A stretch of 64,000 nt of DNA from Struthio camelus (taxonomy: Eukaryota; Chordata; Aves; Struthioniformes; Struthionidae), in NCBI RefSeq assembly GCF_040807025.1, contig NC_090953.1, forward strand, positions 1,983,501 through 2,047,500. The letters run 5' to 3'. Positions 1-10,200 of this stretch are shown piece by piece. A model generated the notes under the pieces. The model searched no databases and was not told the DNA's origin. It saw only the letters and a list, made by a program, of their open reading frames with translations. The translations under genes and the position numbers were made by a program. Position 1 is the stretch's first letter; every line of letters begins with the position of its first letter.

Positions 1-1600
1 CTTTCCCAGCAGCGTGGTTCCCAGCCGGCGTGTCTCCAGCCCGTGGAAAGGTCCTTTCTCCTCCCAGTTTCCTTCCGGGGGGGGAAAGAAACGCAAGGAA
101 CCGACAACCCGAAACGTGCACTGGCTGCACGGCGGGTCCCTGCGCTGCCCCCCTCCGCAGTCCTGCCGTTGGGGCCGTCGGCACTTCCCGCCCACGTTCC
201 CTCTTCGCCAGAATTACCCAAACTAAGCTTCCCGGGAGCCGCTCGGCGGCGGGCTCTGAGCGCCGACTCTTGGCTTTTCGCAGCGGTCTTGCGCGGTGTT
301 GACCGCCAGAGGCGACTGCGCCGTGCTAGAGGACGTGCGCCTTCCATTGCACTCCTGCAAAACAGTCAAGCGGGTGGTTCCTCATGTACGGCCCGCTGCC
401 TGCCAGGCTCGCTTTCCGCACGCCGCGTCTAGCGGGTATCGGATTTATCCGTGCGGCCACGCGATTAGCTGCTACGTTTCGCGCCTGCTCTTTCTGGGTG
501 GCGGGAGTGAGAACCCAGACTCAACACGGGCTTTTTTCCAGCAGGAACAAATCCGTACCGCGCTTCGACTGCACACCAGCAGCTTCTTGCAGCATGTTTG
601 CAATCGCAGCGTCAGGCTGGACTTTGCTCTTCTTTTCATTTGACATGTTTTTGGGTGAAAACATCACAGTCTGCAAGCTTTTTAACAATACTAAGGGAAA
701 AAAAAGCTTATATTTAGTAAAGCGCTGGTTTCCACACTAAGGGACTGACGCTTGCTTCCTGTGTTTCGCTCTGACGTGATGGGTGTTTCCTGCCGTCACC
801 GGCCGGTGTCCTTTTACAGCACCAGCTCTCTCATTGACACCTCAGTACGTGGTACATTTGCAGCCGTAGGATAGTCTCCATTTCCCAAACAAGCTTAATC
901 TTTTACAAATGTTATTGCACCTTTTAAATCTAGTTCTCTCTCAAAGCAAAAGCAAGCACTGACCACATCCTCTAAATGTCACCCGTTTCTCTTCAGCATG
1001 CCTAAGTCTCCCCCTTGTGTCTTCGCTGCAGCGCTAGCTCAGCTACGAGCCGGTGCACCGCAGTCCTGCCTAAGGCCGCCGCCGAGCTCGGCGATGCTCG
1101 AGCCATCGCGTGCCGCGCTCTCCGGGACCAAAGTTCCTCCTCCCCGTGCGGGGGACGGGTGCTGGGTTCCTCTTGAGCTGCTTTCAGCTTCAACTTCTGC
1201 AACGCTGTTTTGCTGAGCGCGAGTGGCCCGAAGGCTGGGTCCTGCCAGGAGCCCTGCGCTGCGACATCGCGCACAAATCCTGCCCGCTGCTGCTTGCAAA
1301 ATCGCCACTTAACGCTTTAGAGCGGTGCTGTGCCCAGGTGGGCGGCTGTGCTCTGCACTGCTCTGCCGCCCGCTCGGGGAGGGTATTTATCGTGGGCGAG
1401 AGCTCGGGATTGCTGCTAAACCTGCCCCACTTTGCACCCCAGCTGCAAAGCACATTTTTTTAGACTTTGCTGCAGCAGAAAGGCCAGGAAGCCCCAGCTC
1501 CCGGCTGGGCCAGGCAGCACTCGGCAGCGCCCGCGGAGCCAGGGCTGGACGCTCGGTGCTGCACTCGTGGCCGCGCGCTCCACGCGCCTCTTAAATCCTG
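1..1600. other. GC-rich non-coding stretch left of NOX5
   Basis: Moderately to highly GC-rich single-copy DNA with many CpGs and short open frames on both strands. I see no splice-bounded exon with recognisable protein similarity. In the human order GLCE would be the next gene on this side, transcribed in the same direction as NOX5, but no GLCE coding sequence is visible. The many ORFs look like by-products of GC richness. Confidence 0.5.
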
Positions 1601-1650
1601 CAATTCTGGTGGCTTTTCAAAGCATGAACACCCTTAGCAGGATTGTTCTT

Positions 1651-1826
1651 TCACACACACACACACACACAAATGCATACATATGCATGCAGATACACAC
1701 ATGCACGCACATGCATATGCACACACACACGCTCACATACACGCAGATGCACGTGTGTGCACACACATGCACACGCACATGCACACATATGCGCACACAC
1801 ACGCTCACACACACACGGACAACACC
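1651..1826. repeat. (CA)n-rich compound microsatellite
   Basis: About 175 bp of CA dinucleotides interrupted by ATGCA, CACG and CACATG variants, giving long alternating purine-pyrimidine tracts. The ORFs over it (Thr/His-rich on plus, Cys/Val-rich on minus) are artefacts of the repeat. Confidence 0.9.
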
Positions 1827-1899
1827 CACCCACCCCCCACTCCTTTGTCTGAGATACTCATTAGTCTTATTCGTCGCAGTGTGACGACGCATTCGAGAT

Positions 1900-3110
1900 T
1901 TTAAGGCAACACAACGAGATTTTGAGGCAACGGAGGTTACGGCTGCTCTTGAGCGCGCGCGAGGGGGGCTCGCGCCCGCAGCCGCCGCAGCGACGCTTCG
2001 GGAACTTGCAGCGGCCAGCGAAGCCCACCCGGCGCCGCGGCTCTTGCAGCCTTCGCCGGACGCCCCCTTACACGCAGCCGCCTCCCCGGAGCGGGTTTGG
2101 GAAGTGCTGCGGGCGACGTGCCGCTCTGCGCTGCCTCGCAGCCCGGCGGCCTCGGCGAGCCGCGGCGGCAGACCCGCTGCCCCCTCGCCAGCGCCCCGGC
2201 GCTGCGCAGCAGCAGCTACCGGCCTGCTCCAGCCAGAAGGAGGCAGAATTAGGCCTCCTTGTCGGATATCAGCTTGAGTCACAACCTGGCGAAAATCCCC
2301 GCAGCCGAAGCGGGGGGGGGGGAAAGCCGCATCCCTTAAAAGCAACCCGCGGGAATTAAGCACCGTGTTCGAGGCCATCCGCACCGCTAGCGCGCCCGGC
2401 CGGGGAAGGCGGCGGCGCAGCCGACGCGCCGCTCGGCCGCCCGGGCAGCGCTCCCAAGCGCGCGGGGCGCGAAACCTTGTGCGTGTGCTTCGCGCATGCT
2501 TCCTTTGAGCGAACGGTCCCGGCGAAGCGCGCTCGCCCTCGCCGCGGGCCGGTGCAAACAGCCCCCTCCCGCGCCCGCCGGCCGTGGCGGTGCGCCCCTG
2601 CAAATATCTGTTTGCATCCGCAAGTACCTGTTCTCCTGGTCGTTTATAGGACGACCTGTTTGCTGGTATTGAAAACCAGCGTTGCCTCCTGGCTTGCGGC
2701 AGTTCCCAGCGCGTCTGAGCCCTCGGGAACTGGTCCGGTGAAAACCGTGCAAGCAGGGCGCGTCATCGGTAGGACACAAGAAGCCAGAGCGAGCATCTAA
2801 GTAAATAGGAGATATTTGCGTTTCTGTCAAGCTAGGTAACAGCGATGCGCGCTTTTTGGAAAACGCGTGGGGCCGGCGCAGAGCCGTCGGCACCCTCAGC
2901 TGCAGCCAGCGCGGAGGCCGCGGTCGGGCCGGACACCGGCGCATGCAAAACCCCGGCAGCCGGTGACGGTCCCCAGCTCCGCACGCCCGTCCGTCCGCGC
3001 CAAGTGACGGTCCCCCGTGTGCTTTTTGCCCTCTTCCCTCCCTGCCCGGCCAAGCAGAGGAAGCGCAAACACCCAGAAAGGCTTCGTTTCGCTGATTGGA
3101 AGCCACCAAA
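1900..3110. promoter_or_regulatory. CpG-island-like GC-rich segment
   Basis: Dense CpG sequence with many GCGC, CCGG and GGCGG motifs. It could be the promoter or 5' noncoding exon region of a gene to the left (GLCE is the syntenic candidate), but no TATA box, donor or coding exon could be tied to it. That it is regulatory is inferred from composition only. Confidence 0.35.
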
Positions 3111-3117
3111 CGAATGA

Positions 3118-3440
3118 GATGTCACCCAAGCAAAATATTAGGAGTCGCATAATAATTATATCAATGAAATCAACAACAATTTAACAGCAAAGGTTAATTG
3201 CATTTATATAAAAAATTCTGATAGACAAAATGATGCTCAAATAGTTGGGCCGACTAATTGAAAGCTAATGTTGCTCCTAAATTGAATTTCAAATGAATTT
3301 TACATCCACAGTTCATTCTGCTAATTCCATTCCCTGTATCCTGTAATTTGCTGGCAGTGATTGATTACTTAAGTGAATAATATCTATGTACCGGGACCAC
3401 TCGGTGACAGAACATGCCACGTGTGATCGCGCTGTTAATA
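3118..3440. promoter_or_regulatory. AT-rich putative conserved non-coding element
   Basis: An abrupt AT-rich island of about 320 bp between two CpG-rich blocks. It is not simple repeat and contains homeodomain-like cores (TAATTG, TAATTA-type, AGCTAATG) and a TGATTGATTACTTAAG segment resembling PBX/HOX composite sites. This composition is typical of vertebrate developmental enhancers. No alignment was available, so conservation is inferred. Confidence 0.35.
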
Positions 3441-3479
3441 AATACGGTTTCTTTCAAGTTGCTCCCCGTACCCGGCTTG

Positions 3480-4830
3480 GAGCAGGCGCCCGGCTCTGCT
3501 CTTCCCCAGGGCTCTGAGCCGCGGCGAGCTCCCGTTTGCCTTTCTGTTTTAACAGCGGGTTGAAAAAACGCCCGGGGCTCCGCGAGCTCCGGCTCGCGGC
3601 CTCTCCTCCCTCCTGGCAGCCTCCAGCGGCCTCGCCGCGAGCGGCAGCCGGCGGCGGCGGCTGAGCCCCAACCACCCCGGGAAACCCTGCGCGCGGGGGC
3701 GGCGCCTCGGGGTGCAAACCAACGAGAGGGCAACAAGCCACGCGGCCTGTTTGCGGCACCTTCGAAGCCCCCGCTGCCGCGAGGTGAATGCAATCGCCTC
3801 TTAGTCGAACTTCAATGCGGGGAATTACGCGCTGTGCAGCCCACCGACAATTAGCTGTTGCTACGCTGCGCTCTCGGGGCTCCGCGCGCCCTGACGGCAC
3901 CCGCCGCTCCGCCCGGGGCGCCCGGCGAGCACGTTCGTTAATTAGCTCCCCGGGAGCTGGAGCGGTTGGACGGGGGGCAGCAGCGGCTCCGCGCCGCCGC
4001 CTCCGTGGCTTCTCGCGGTTCGTCCCGCCGCGGCCCCGACGGAGCCCCGACGGAGAGCGGCAGCCGGCGGGCCTTCCGCGGGTGGCGGGGACGAAACTCA
4101 TTGGTTTCTCATTGCCGTGGCCGAGGCGTGAGCAGCTCGGCTTAGCAGTAGCCCCCGCGCCACGCTCGCCGCGGCGGGACGACCGGCAGCCACGAGGCGC
4201 CGGTGAGGGCCGTCGAGCCAGGCTCGGGAAGCCGGGTGACGCTGCTCTGCCGCCAGCGAACCCGTGCAACACCCTCCTGGGGCAGCACCGACCACGCGAG
4301 CCGTAGCTCAGCTCTTTGCGTTTCCACCAGGCTTTTTACGCCGGCCTGGTTTGCCCGGCTCCGCGCTGAGCCGGAGCTGTTCCCGCGGCGCCCGCGGACG
4401 GTCCCCTACGCCCCATCGCCGATGCTGCAGTTGCTTCGGGGTCGGCAGTCGTAGCTTCTGGGCTCGCGGCGGTCTTGACTCCTACGCTACGGCCTTGGTC
4501 CGAAAGCCGGCGGCAGCCAGGCCCCGCGGTTTCCCCGGGCAGAGCCCCGTCTCGAGGCGCGCGGATTTGTGCCGCCTTGCTGCTTTACGCTCCGGTGGGA
4601 GATGCGAGAAATCCCGCCGCGCGTCCGCTTTGCTGCCCGCCCGCTCTCGCCCCGAGCTTTGCTGCAACGCCTCGTCCAGCCCCGGCAACGCCAGAGCCGT
4701 CCCCGGTTCCCCGGGCCCCGCCGAGCGCCTGGGTCGTTACTGCCCTGAGCTCACCCGAAACAGCCGCGGGCACGAAACGCCCGTGCCCGGCCCCGGCGGG
4801 GACCACGGCTGTCACCCCGGCCGGCGCCCT
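3480..4830. promoter_or_regulatory. CpG-island-like GC-rich segment
   Basis: A second CpG-dense block. It includes AATTACGCGCTG, ACAATTAGCTG and GTTAATTAGC motifs within otherwise very GC-rich sequence. The long overlapping frames on both strands are composition artefacts: rich in Arg, Pro, Ala and Gly, with no domain I recognise. Confidence 0.35.
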
Positions 4831-4884
4831 TTTTTGTGCATTTTGCCTGCTTTCCCAAGACCCGAGGCTGCTTTCTCCATTTTG

Positions 4885-5262
4885 GTGCCATGATTTTTAA
4901 AGAAAACTAAATTTTCTCTTTTGAGAAGCTTAAAGCTTTAGAGCGGTTGAATTATGCACTTCAGCACGCTGCAATTCAGCGGGGATGCTAACTGCAAGTG
5001 ATTATCAGCACATGCAGAATGATTCATTCTGTTTATAATTGCTTCAATACATAAGGAGAACAGGGAGCTGTAATTAACTCTGCTTTATGATTGAGATGAG
5101 TGTGGTTTCCTTAGCCACAGTGTCACACAGAGCCGCAGGTTTTTTTTTTTTTCCTTCCTGGCATCTCTGGAAACGCATGTGTGAGAGCACAGCTATATGC
5201 ACATGAATGGAGTCGATCCGGGAGATTAGCTGAAAGCCGTCCCTAAAAGACCACAACTCCAT
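4885..5262. promoter_or_regulatory. AT-rich putative conserved non-coding element
   Basis: AT-rich, non-repetitive patch between GC-rich flanks, with AATTATGCA, TGTAATTAACTC, TTTATGATTGAG and GTGGTTT (RUNX-like) motifs. It has the same character as the patch at 3.1-3.4 kb, so the two may be parts of one regulatory cluster. Function is inferred from motif texture only. Confidence 0.3.
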
Positions 5263-5269
5263 GTGCGCA

Positions 5270-5930
5270 GGGACTGGGGCTCCCCCCCCCCGGCCCCTGC
5301 AAGCCCCCGGGGGCTGCAGCTGGCCTAATTTCCACTTGGCCGCTGCCAGCGGAGGCTGACATCACCCCCGTCTCCAAACAGCCCCCTTTAATTACGGCGC
5401 GTGGGCTGTAATTGCAGCGAGGCCGGTGACGCCGAGCCCCGGGCTCCGCGCCGCGTGCCGAGGAGCAGAGGGCCGGCCCGCAGCTTTGGGGCCGAAGCCG
5501 GGGCGCCGCAGCGCGGATCTCCAGCAAAGACCCTAATCGGGACCCAAAAAAGCGCCTGCGCGGCCAGGGCACAACTTGCGCAGGGCGTCACGCACCCGCC
5601 GCCCCCGTGCAAGCCGCCGGACTCGGCCGGGGGCTCGGGCTCCCGCTGCATCGCCGCAGCCCGGCTCCTCGCCTCCTCCCAAAATCGGCTGCAGGTTGGG
5701 GCTGAGGCTCAGCTGCTTCGGGCTTCGCTCCCCGGGCGGGATGGGCAGGGGGGCGCCCAGGCGGCAGCCTCGGTGTCCATCCCGCGCGAGCCCGCGCCGC
5801 CCGCAGAGTCGGCCCCTCCGGCTGCTGCCGGGTCCCGCGCGGGCACCGCCGTCCCGCGGCAGCCCGACGGACGCGGCCCCGCTCGGCTCGGCTTTGCCAT
5901 CAAACGAGCGTCTCATCTAAATTAATCTTT
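5270..5930. promoter_or_regulatory. CpG-dense segment next to minisatellite
   Basis: A CpG-rich block ending in an AT/T-run near 5930-5955 just before the first minisatellite. It contains TTTAATTACGG and TGTAATTGCAG motifs. No coding exon seen. Confidence 0.3.
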
Positions 5931-5954
5931 TTTCTTTTTTTTTTTTAAAAAAAA

Positions 5955-6575
5955 GGCTGTCCCCTCCACCCTTGGGGGGTCCAGGACATCCATCCTCCCC
6001 ACCCCAAAGTGCCCAGGGACACTCGTCCCCTCCACCCCTCGGGGGTCCAGGACATCCATCCTCCCCACCCCAAAGTGCCCAGGGACACTCGTGCCTCGTC
6101 CCCTCCACCCCTCGGGGGTCCAGGACACCCCTCTCCTCCATTCCAAAATGCTCCAGGACACCTGTTCCTTTCACCCTAAATCAGTGCAAGGGTGCTCCCA
6201 GACACCCATCCCCTCCACCCTATGATGCTCCAAGACACCCATCCCACCCCAAAGTGCTCCAGGACACCTGTTCCCCCCACCCCAAAGTGGTCCAGGACAC
6301 CTGTCCCCCCCCCAACCCCAAGGTGCTCCAGGACATCAATCCCCCCCACCCCAAAGTGCTCCAGGACATCAATCCCCCCCCACCCCAAGGTGCTCCAGGA
6401 CATCAATCCCCCCCCACCCCAAGGTGCTCCAGGACATCCATTCCCCCGCACTCCAAAGTGCTCCAGGACATCAATCCCCCCCACCCCAAAGTGCTCCAGG
6501 ACATCAATCCCCCCCCAACCCAAGGTGCTCCAGGACATCAATCCCCCCCCACCCCAAGGTGCTCCAGGCCACCCT
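5955..6575. repeat. Minisatellite, about 32-35 bp unit, with longer units at its left end
   Basis: Tandem array with a core of the form CAAGGTGCTCCAGGACATC followed by AATCC and a C-rich run ending in ACCCC. At the left end (5955-6125) the period is about 65 bp, pairing two variants (GTGCCCAGGGACACTCG and GGGGGTCCAGGACATCC). The array lies about 0.5 kb beyond the NOX5 stop codon on the minus strand and could overlap its 3' UTR. The Pro-rich (plus) and Gly/Trp-rich (minus) ORFs here are repeat translations. Confidence 0.93.
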
Positions 6576-7089
6576 CTGCCCCGAGCCCTCGCGGCCCGTG
6601 GAGGCCAGGACGGTCCCCAGGCCACCGCGTGGGGGCACGGGCACCTCTGGGCAGCGCGCGCCGGGCAGGGGCGGGCGCAGCCTCCCCGGACGCGGGTCCC
6701 TGCCTTTCCCACGCCCGGAGGGTGCTGGGGACCTTCGCTCCGGGGCGTCCGCTGGGCCCCCGGCGCTGGCTGCAGCCCCCGGGCCCCCGTCGGGGGGACG
6801 CGCGCCTGCCGTGGGGCCGCCCGGTGTGGGGCAGGGGGGTTTCCCGCTGGCCGGACGTGCCGCCCCGCTCCGGTCCCACCCGCGGGGCCCTGAGCCGGCA
6901 GGTCCGCAGGGACGACCGCCCTCCTGGCCGTTTGCTCGTGCAACCCCCCCAAGGCCAAACCAGCGCGGACACCCCTCGGGGGGCACCGAGGCGCCCGGAC
7001 CCGGCGGGCGAGGGAGACCCCGGGCACGGTGGCGCGGGCAGCAGCAGAGACGCGCCGGGGCGGGGGGCGGCAGGAGCCGGGCGGGGGGC

Positions 7090-7215
7090 TTAGAAGTTTT
7101 CCTGGAAGAAGTGGAAGCCGAAACGCTCGCACTGAGCTTTGACGACTTTGGCCGGCGCGCCGCAGAAGAAGACCTGGACTTTCCCTTTCTTCTCCTCCGC
7201 CACCTTGCGAAACAC
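7090..7215 (-). CDS. NOX5: NOX5 terminal exon (C-terminal NADPH-binding end)
   Basis: The acceptor CCCTAG precedes GTGTTTCGC, giving VFRKVAEEKKGKVQVFFCG, then a short variable part and CERFGFHFFQENF with a TAA stop at 7090-7092. The FFCG and the terminal aromatic-x-ENF are hallmarks of the NOX C-terminus. It starts in phase 0, matching the phase-0 end of the exon at 7413-7579. No clear AATAAA was seen downstream before the minisatellite. Confidence 0.95.
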   Translation of the reverse strand: MFRKVAEEKKGKVQVFFCGAPAKVVKAQCERFGFHFFQENF

Positions 7216-10200
7216 CTAGGGCCAAGCAGGGGCCGAAGGTAGAGGAGGACGCTGCACGGGCTGCTCTCCGCCGGGGCCGGGGCCGGGGCCGGGGCCGGGG
7301 CCGGAGCTGGTTTCCCCAGAGGAAACCCCAAGCCCCCGGGAGGGAGAGCTTCCCCGGAGCCGCGCGCTGCAAGGCGCCGGCCGCCCGCCACCGGGGCAGG
7401 GCTGGCCCCTACCTGGCCCCAGTCGGGGCGGCCGGGCTGGGTCCTGGTCCTCAGCCCCGTGATCGAGTCTTTCTTCTCCTTGGCAGCCAGCAGGTCCAGG
7501 GCCATCTGCAGCCCGACGGCCTTCACGTCGTGCTTGCCGAGGGCCGACGTCATGTGCATGTGCATCTCCAAAAACCGGTCTAGGGCGTTTCGGGGAGTCA
7601 GGCTGGCGGCCGGGGTGGACACGGCGCCCGGCCATCCCCGGCCCCCGCCTCCGCCGACCTCCTGGCTCCTGCTCGGCTTGCTCCATCTCCAGCTTGGTCA
7701 GCAGGCTGACGAACCACTCGAAGTGCTTCTGGTCCCGGTTTATCCAGATGAAGTCCACCTGCCAGCAGGCAGCCGGGGCTTCGGCGCCCGTCCGCGGCAC
7801 GGCCGAGGGCGGCCCCCGCGCTGAGCCCGCTCCTACCTTCCTGAGCGCCATGGCCTGGTCCTTCGGGCCCGCGCACCACGCGTGGCCGCAGCGGGGACAG
7901 CTCTGCTTTCTCGTGCGGTACCTGGAGGGACGGACACCGGACGCCTTTAGGGATAACCCCAAGCAGCCGGTTCTCATCGGCTCTTGCACGTTCCCGTATC
8001 AAATGCCCCACCAGAGCTTTTCCTGCAGGAGAAACCCCCAGGGCTGAGCGTGCTGAACATCGAGGGAGGTAACGTGTCCCCAGGACCCAGCTTTGGCTCC
8101 TATCACCACATACGGTGACTTTCAGGTCCAGAAGAGCGAGGAGGAACCGAGATAGGGACCCAGTAAAGCAGCCCTCTCGCCCGGAGCGGCCCCGTCTCCC
8201 CTCTGCTCCCGTTTCTCCAGCGGTTAAATCGAGCCAGCGCTCTCCAAGGATGAAAGGGCACCAAGAAGCTCAAACGCATGCGGCAACCACACGTCGCTGG
8301 GACGCCCCGGAGCGCCGGCGAGACCCCAGAGGAAAGATCTGCCACGGCTCGCACCACGTCTTGGCCGCCCCAAAGCCACCCCAGGGCTCGTCGCGGGGCG
8401 CCGGGGAGCTCCGCCGGCGACCGCAGCACCCACCTCCCGGGACAGCACTGACCTGTACATGATGCTCTGCAAAATCGAGGCGAAGGGGGTGATGCCGATG
8501 CCGGCGCCGATCAGCACCGCGTGCTCCGAGGTGAAGATCCGCCGCGTCGGGGTCCCGTAGGGGCCGTCAATGTAGCACTGGGAGAGGCGAGAGCCCAAGG
8601 AGCCGAACAGGAACGCGAGGACAAAGCCATGCACGTTAAAAACAGATATTGGGCTTAGATGAAAGACATCCATGCATATTGAAACAGCTATTAGGCTGTC
8701 TTTTCAGCAACAAGTGACAAAGCTGCTCCTCTTCCCCAAAGGAGCAGGGTCCGCGCGGTTTGTCTGCAAGACATCTTGCAGGCTTATGGGGCCCGGTCAG
8801 GATTTGGGGTCTTTTATGGGAATTTGGGCTGTATAAAGGTGGTCAGGCGCAGCTGTCAAGGACGTGTACAGCCCTCGCTAGAGCACGCGGCCCGAAAGCG
8901 TCGGCCCGCCGGTGCCGGAGGGGCAGAGGGTCCCTCCTCACCTTGACGTCGCAGAGCCAGCTCGGCGCGGCGCGGCGCGGACCTGGCGGGCGAAGGGCAC
9001 GGCGTTACCGGCGACCGCCTCCCCCTCCCAACAGCCCTCCGTTGCTGAGGATTCGCCTGTAGCGCCACGCCAACTTATCTCCTGGGCTTGCTTTGTTTGA
9101 TTTTTTGCATTTTTTTCCCCCCTCCTCCCCCAGCTCCGCAGACCTCGCGAGCCCGACGCTTCGGGGAGGCCTGGCGCAACTCACCCGCGTCCATCGCTCC
9201 TAAAACGCTATTTGTATGATTCAAAAAAAATAGGCCAGACCCCCTCGGTCACGGGGGAGCCTTCCAGTGGCGCAGGCTGGGCGCTCCAGGGCCAGCCGGG
9301 TGTCTGCAGGGCATTACCCGGCTTGCAGCTGGTTTGAACACGGATTAAAAATGCAATTCTCCAAATTCCTGCAAAAAGCAGGGAGACAATGACAGGTTTA
9401 CAACAGTCTTGATGACGCTGCCGACGGGAGGAGAATCTCGGCTAACAGGAAGGGCAGGTGACGGTGCAACAGCAACATGGGGAGAAGCTCATTACAAGCG
9501 GTGCCTGTCCATGCTTCGCCTGTAACGCCCGCCGGGGCGCATCCTCCCGGGGCCGGAGCCGGCAGACCATAAAGAGCACGCGAGCGGCAAGGGGAACGAC
9601 TGCCGGGGGCGCGCGGCGGTTTGCAGGGCCAGGCCCCCGTGCCGCGCTCGGCTGCAAACCCAAAGGCCTGCCAACGCGCTTACGTCTCCCGGCGGCGGGT
9701 CCTCGGCGGCGGCGGCGGCGCGGTCGGGATCCCCTGCTGCTCGGTACGCCGTCAGCTCCACTCTGCCGTCCGCACCGGCGGCTGCGGACCCCTCGGAGCC
9801 GGGTGCGCCCAAAACGCCTGCCTGCAACCAACCCCGGGGAAGGGCTCGGCGTGCCCGGCGGCGGCCGGCTCCGTGCCGGGGTTATCCGGCACCGGCAGGG
9901 CCGCGCGCTCCCGGCGCAGCCTGGCCAGCAGAGCCCTCTACATGCACCGGCCGAAACGCCAGCCCGGGAAAGCCGGCGCCGGTGCGCAAGCAGCAGCCCC
10001 GCTGCAGGGCTCATCCCCGCGCTCTTCGGCGTCGAAGTGCAATGCCCGGCCGTGCTCGGGGCGGCGCAGGCGACCGGGGACGAGGGCGACGTCCCAGCCC
10101 ACGCCGCTGCGCGCCGGCGTCTTCATCTTAAACCGCTCGTTCGCCCAAAACGGAGCCCAGCGCGCACCCACCTGCGCCCAGCGCCGACATCGCTTCTTCC

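Noticed and set aside
1617-2603. Open frame of 328 codons on the minus strand
   Set aside because: Arg/Ala/Gly-rich, passes into a CA microsatellite, no known domain. A GC-composition artefact.
1-5900. GLCE, the next gene expected by synteny
   Set aside because: I looked for GLCE coding segments and saw none. Only a promoter or 5' noncoding exon could be here, which sequence alone does not show.
6424-7242. Apparent fusion of a Pro-rich protein with the end region of NOX5 on the plus strand
   Set aside because: The plus-strand frame is the antisense of the NOX5 last exon joined to minisatellite.
5972-7372. Pro-rich and Gly-rich frames of 230-400 codons
   Set aside because: Translations of the 33-bp minisatellite. 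Only the short NOX5 exon inside is real.
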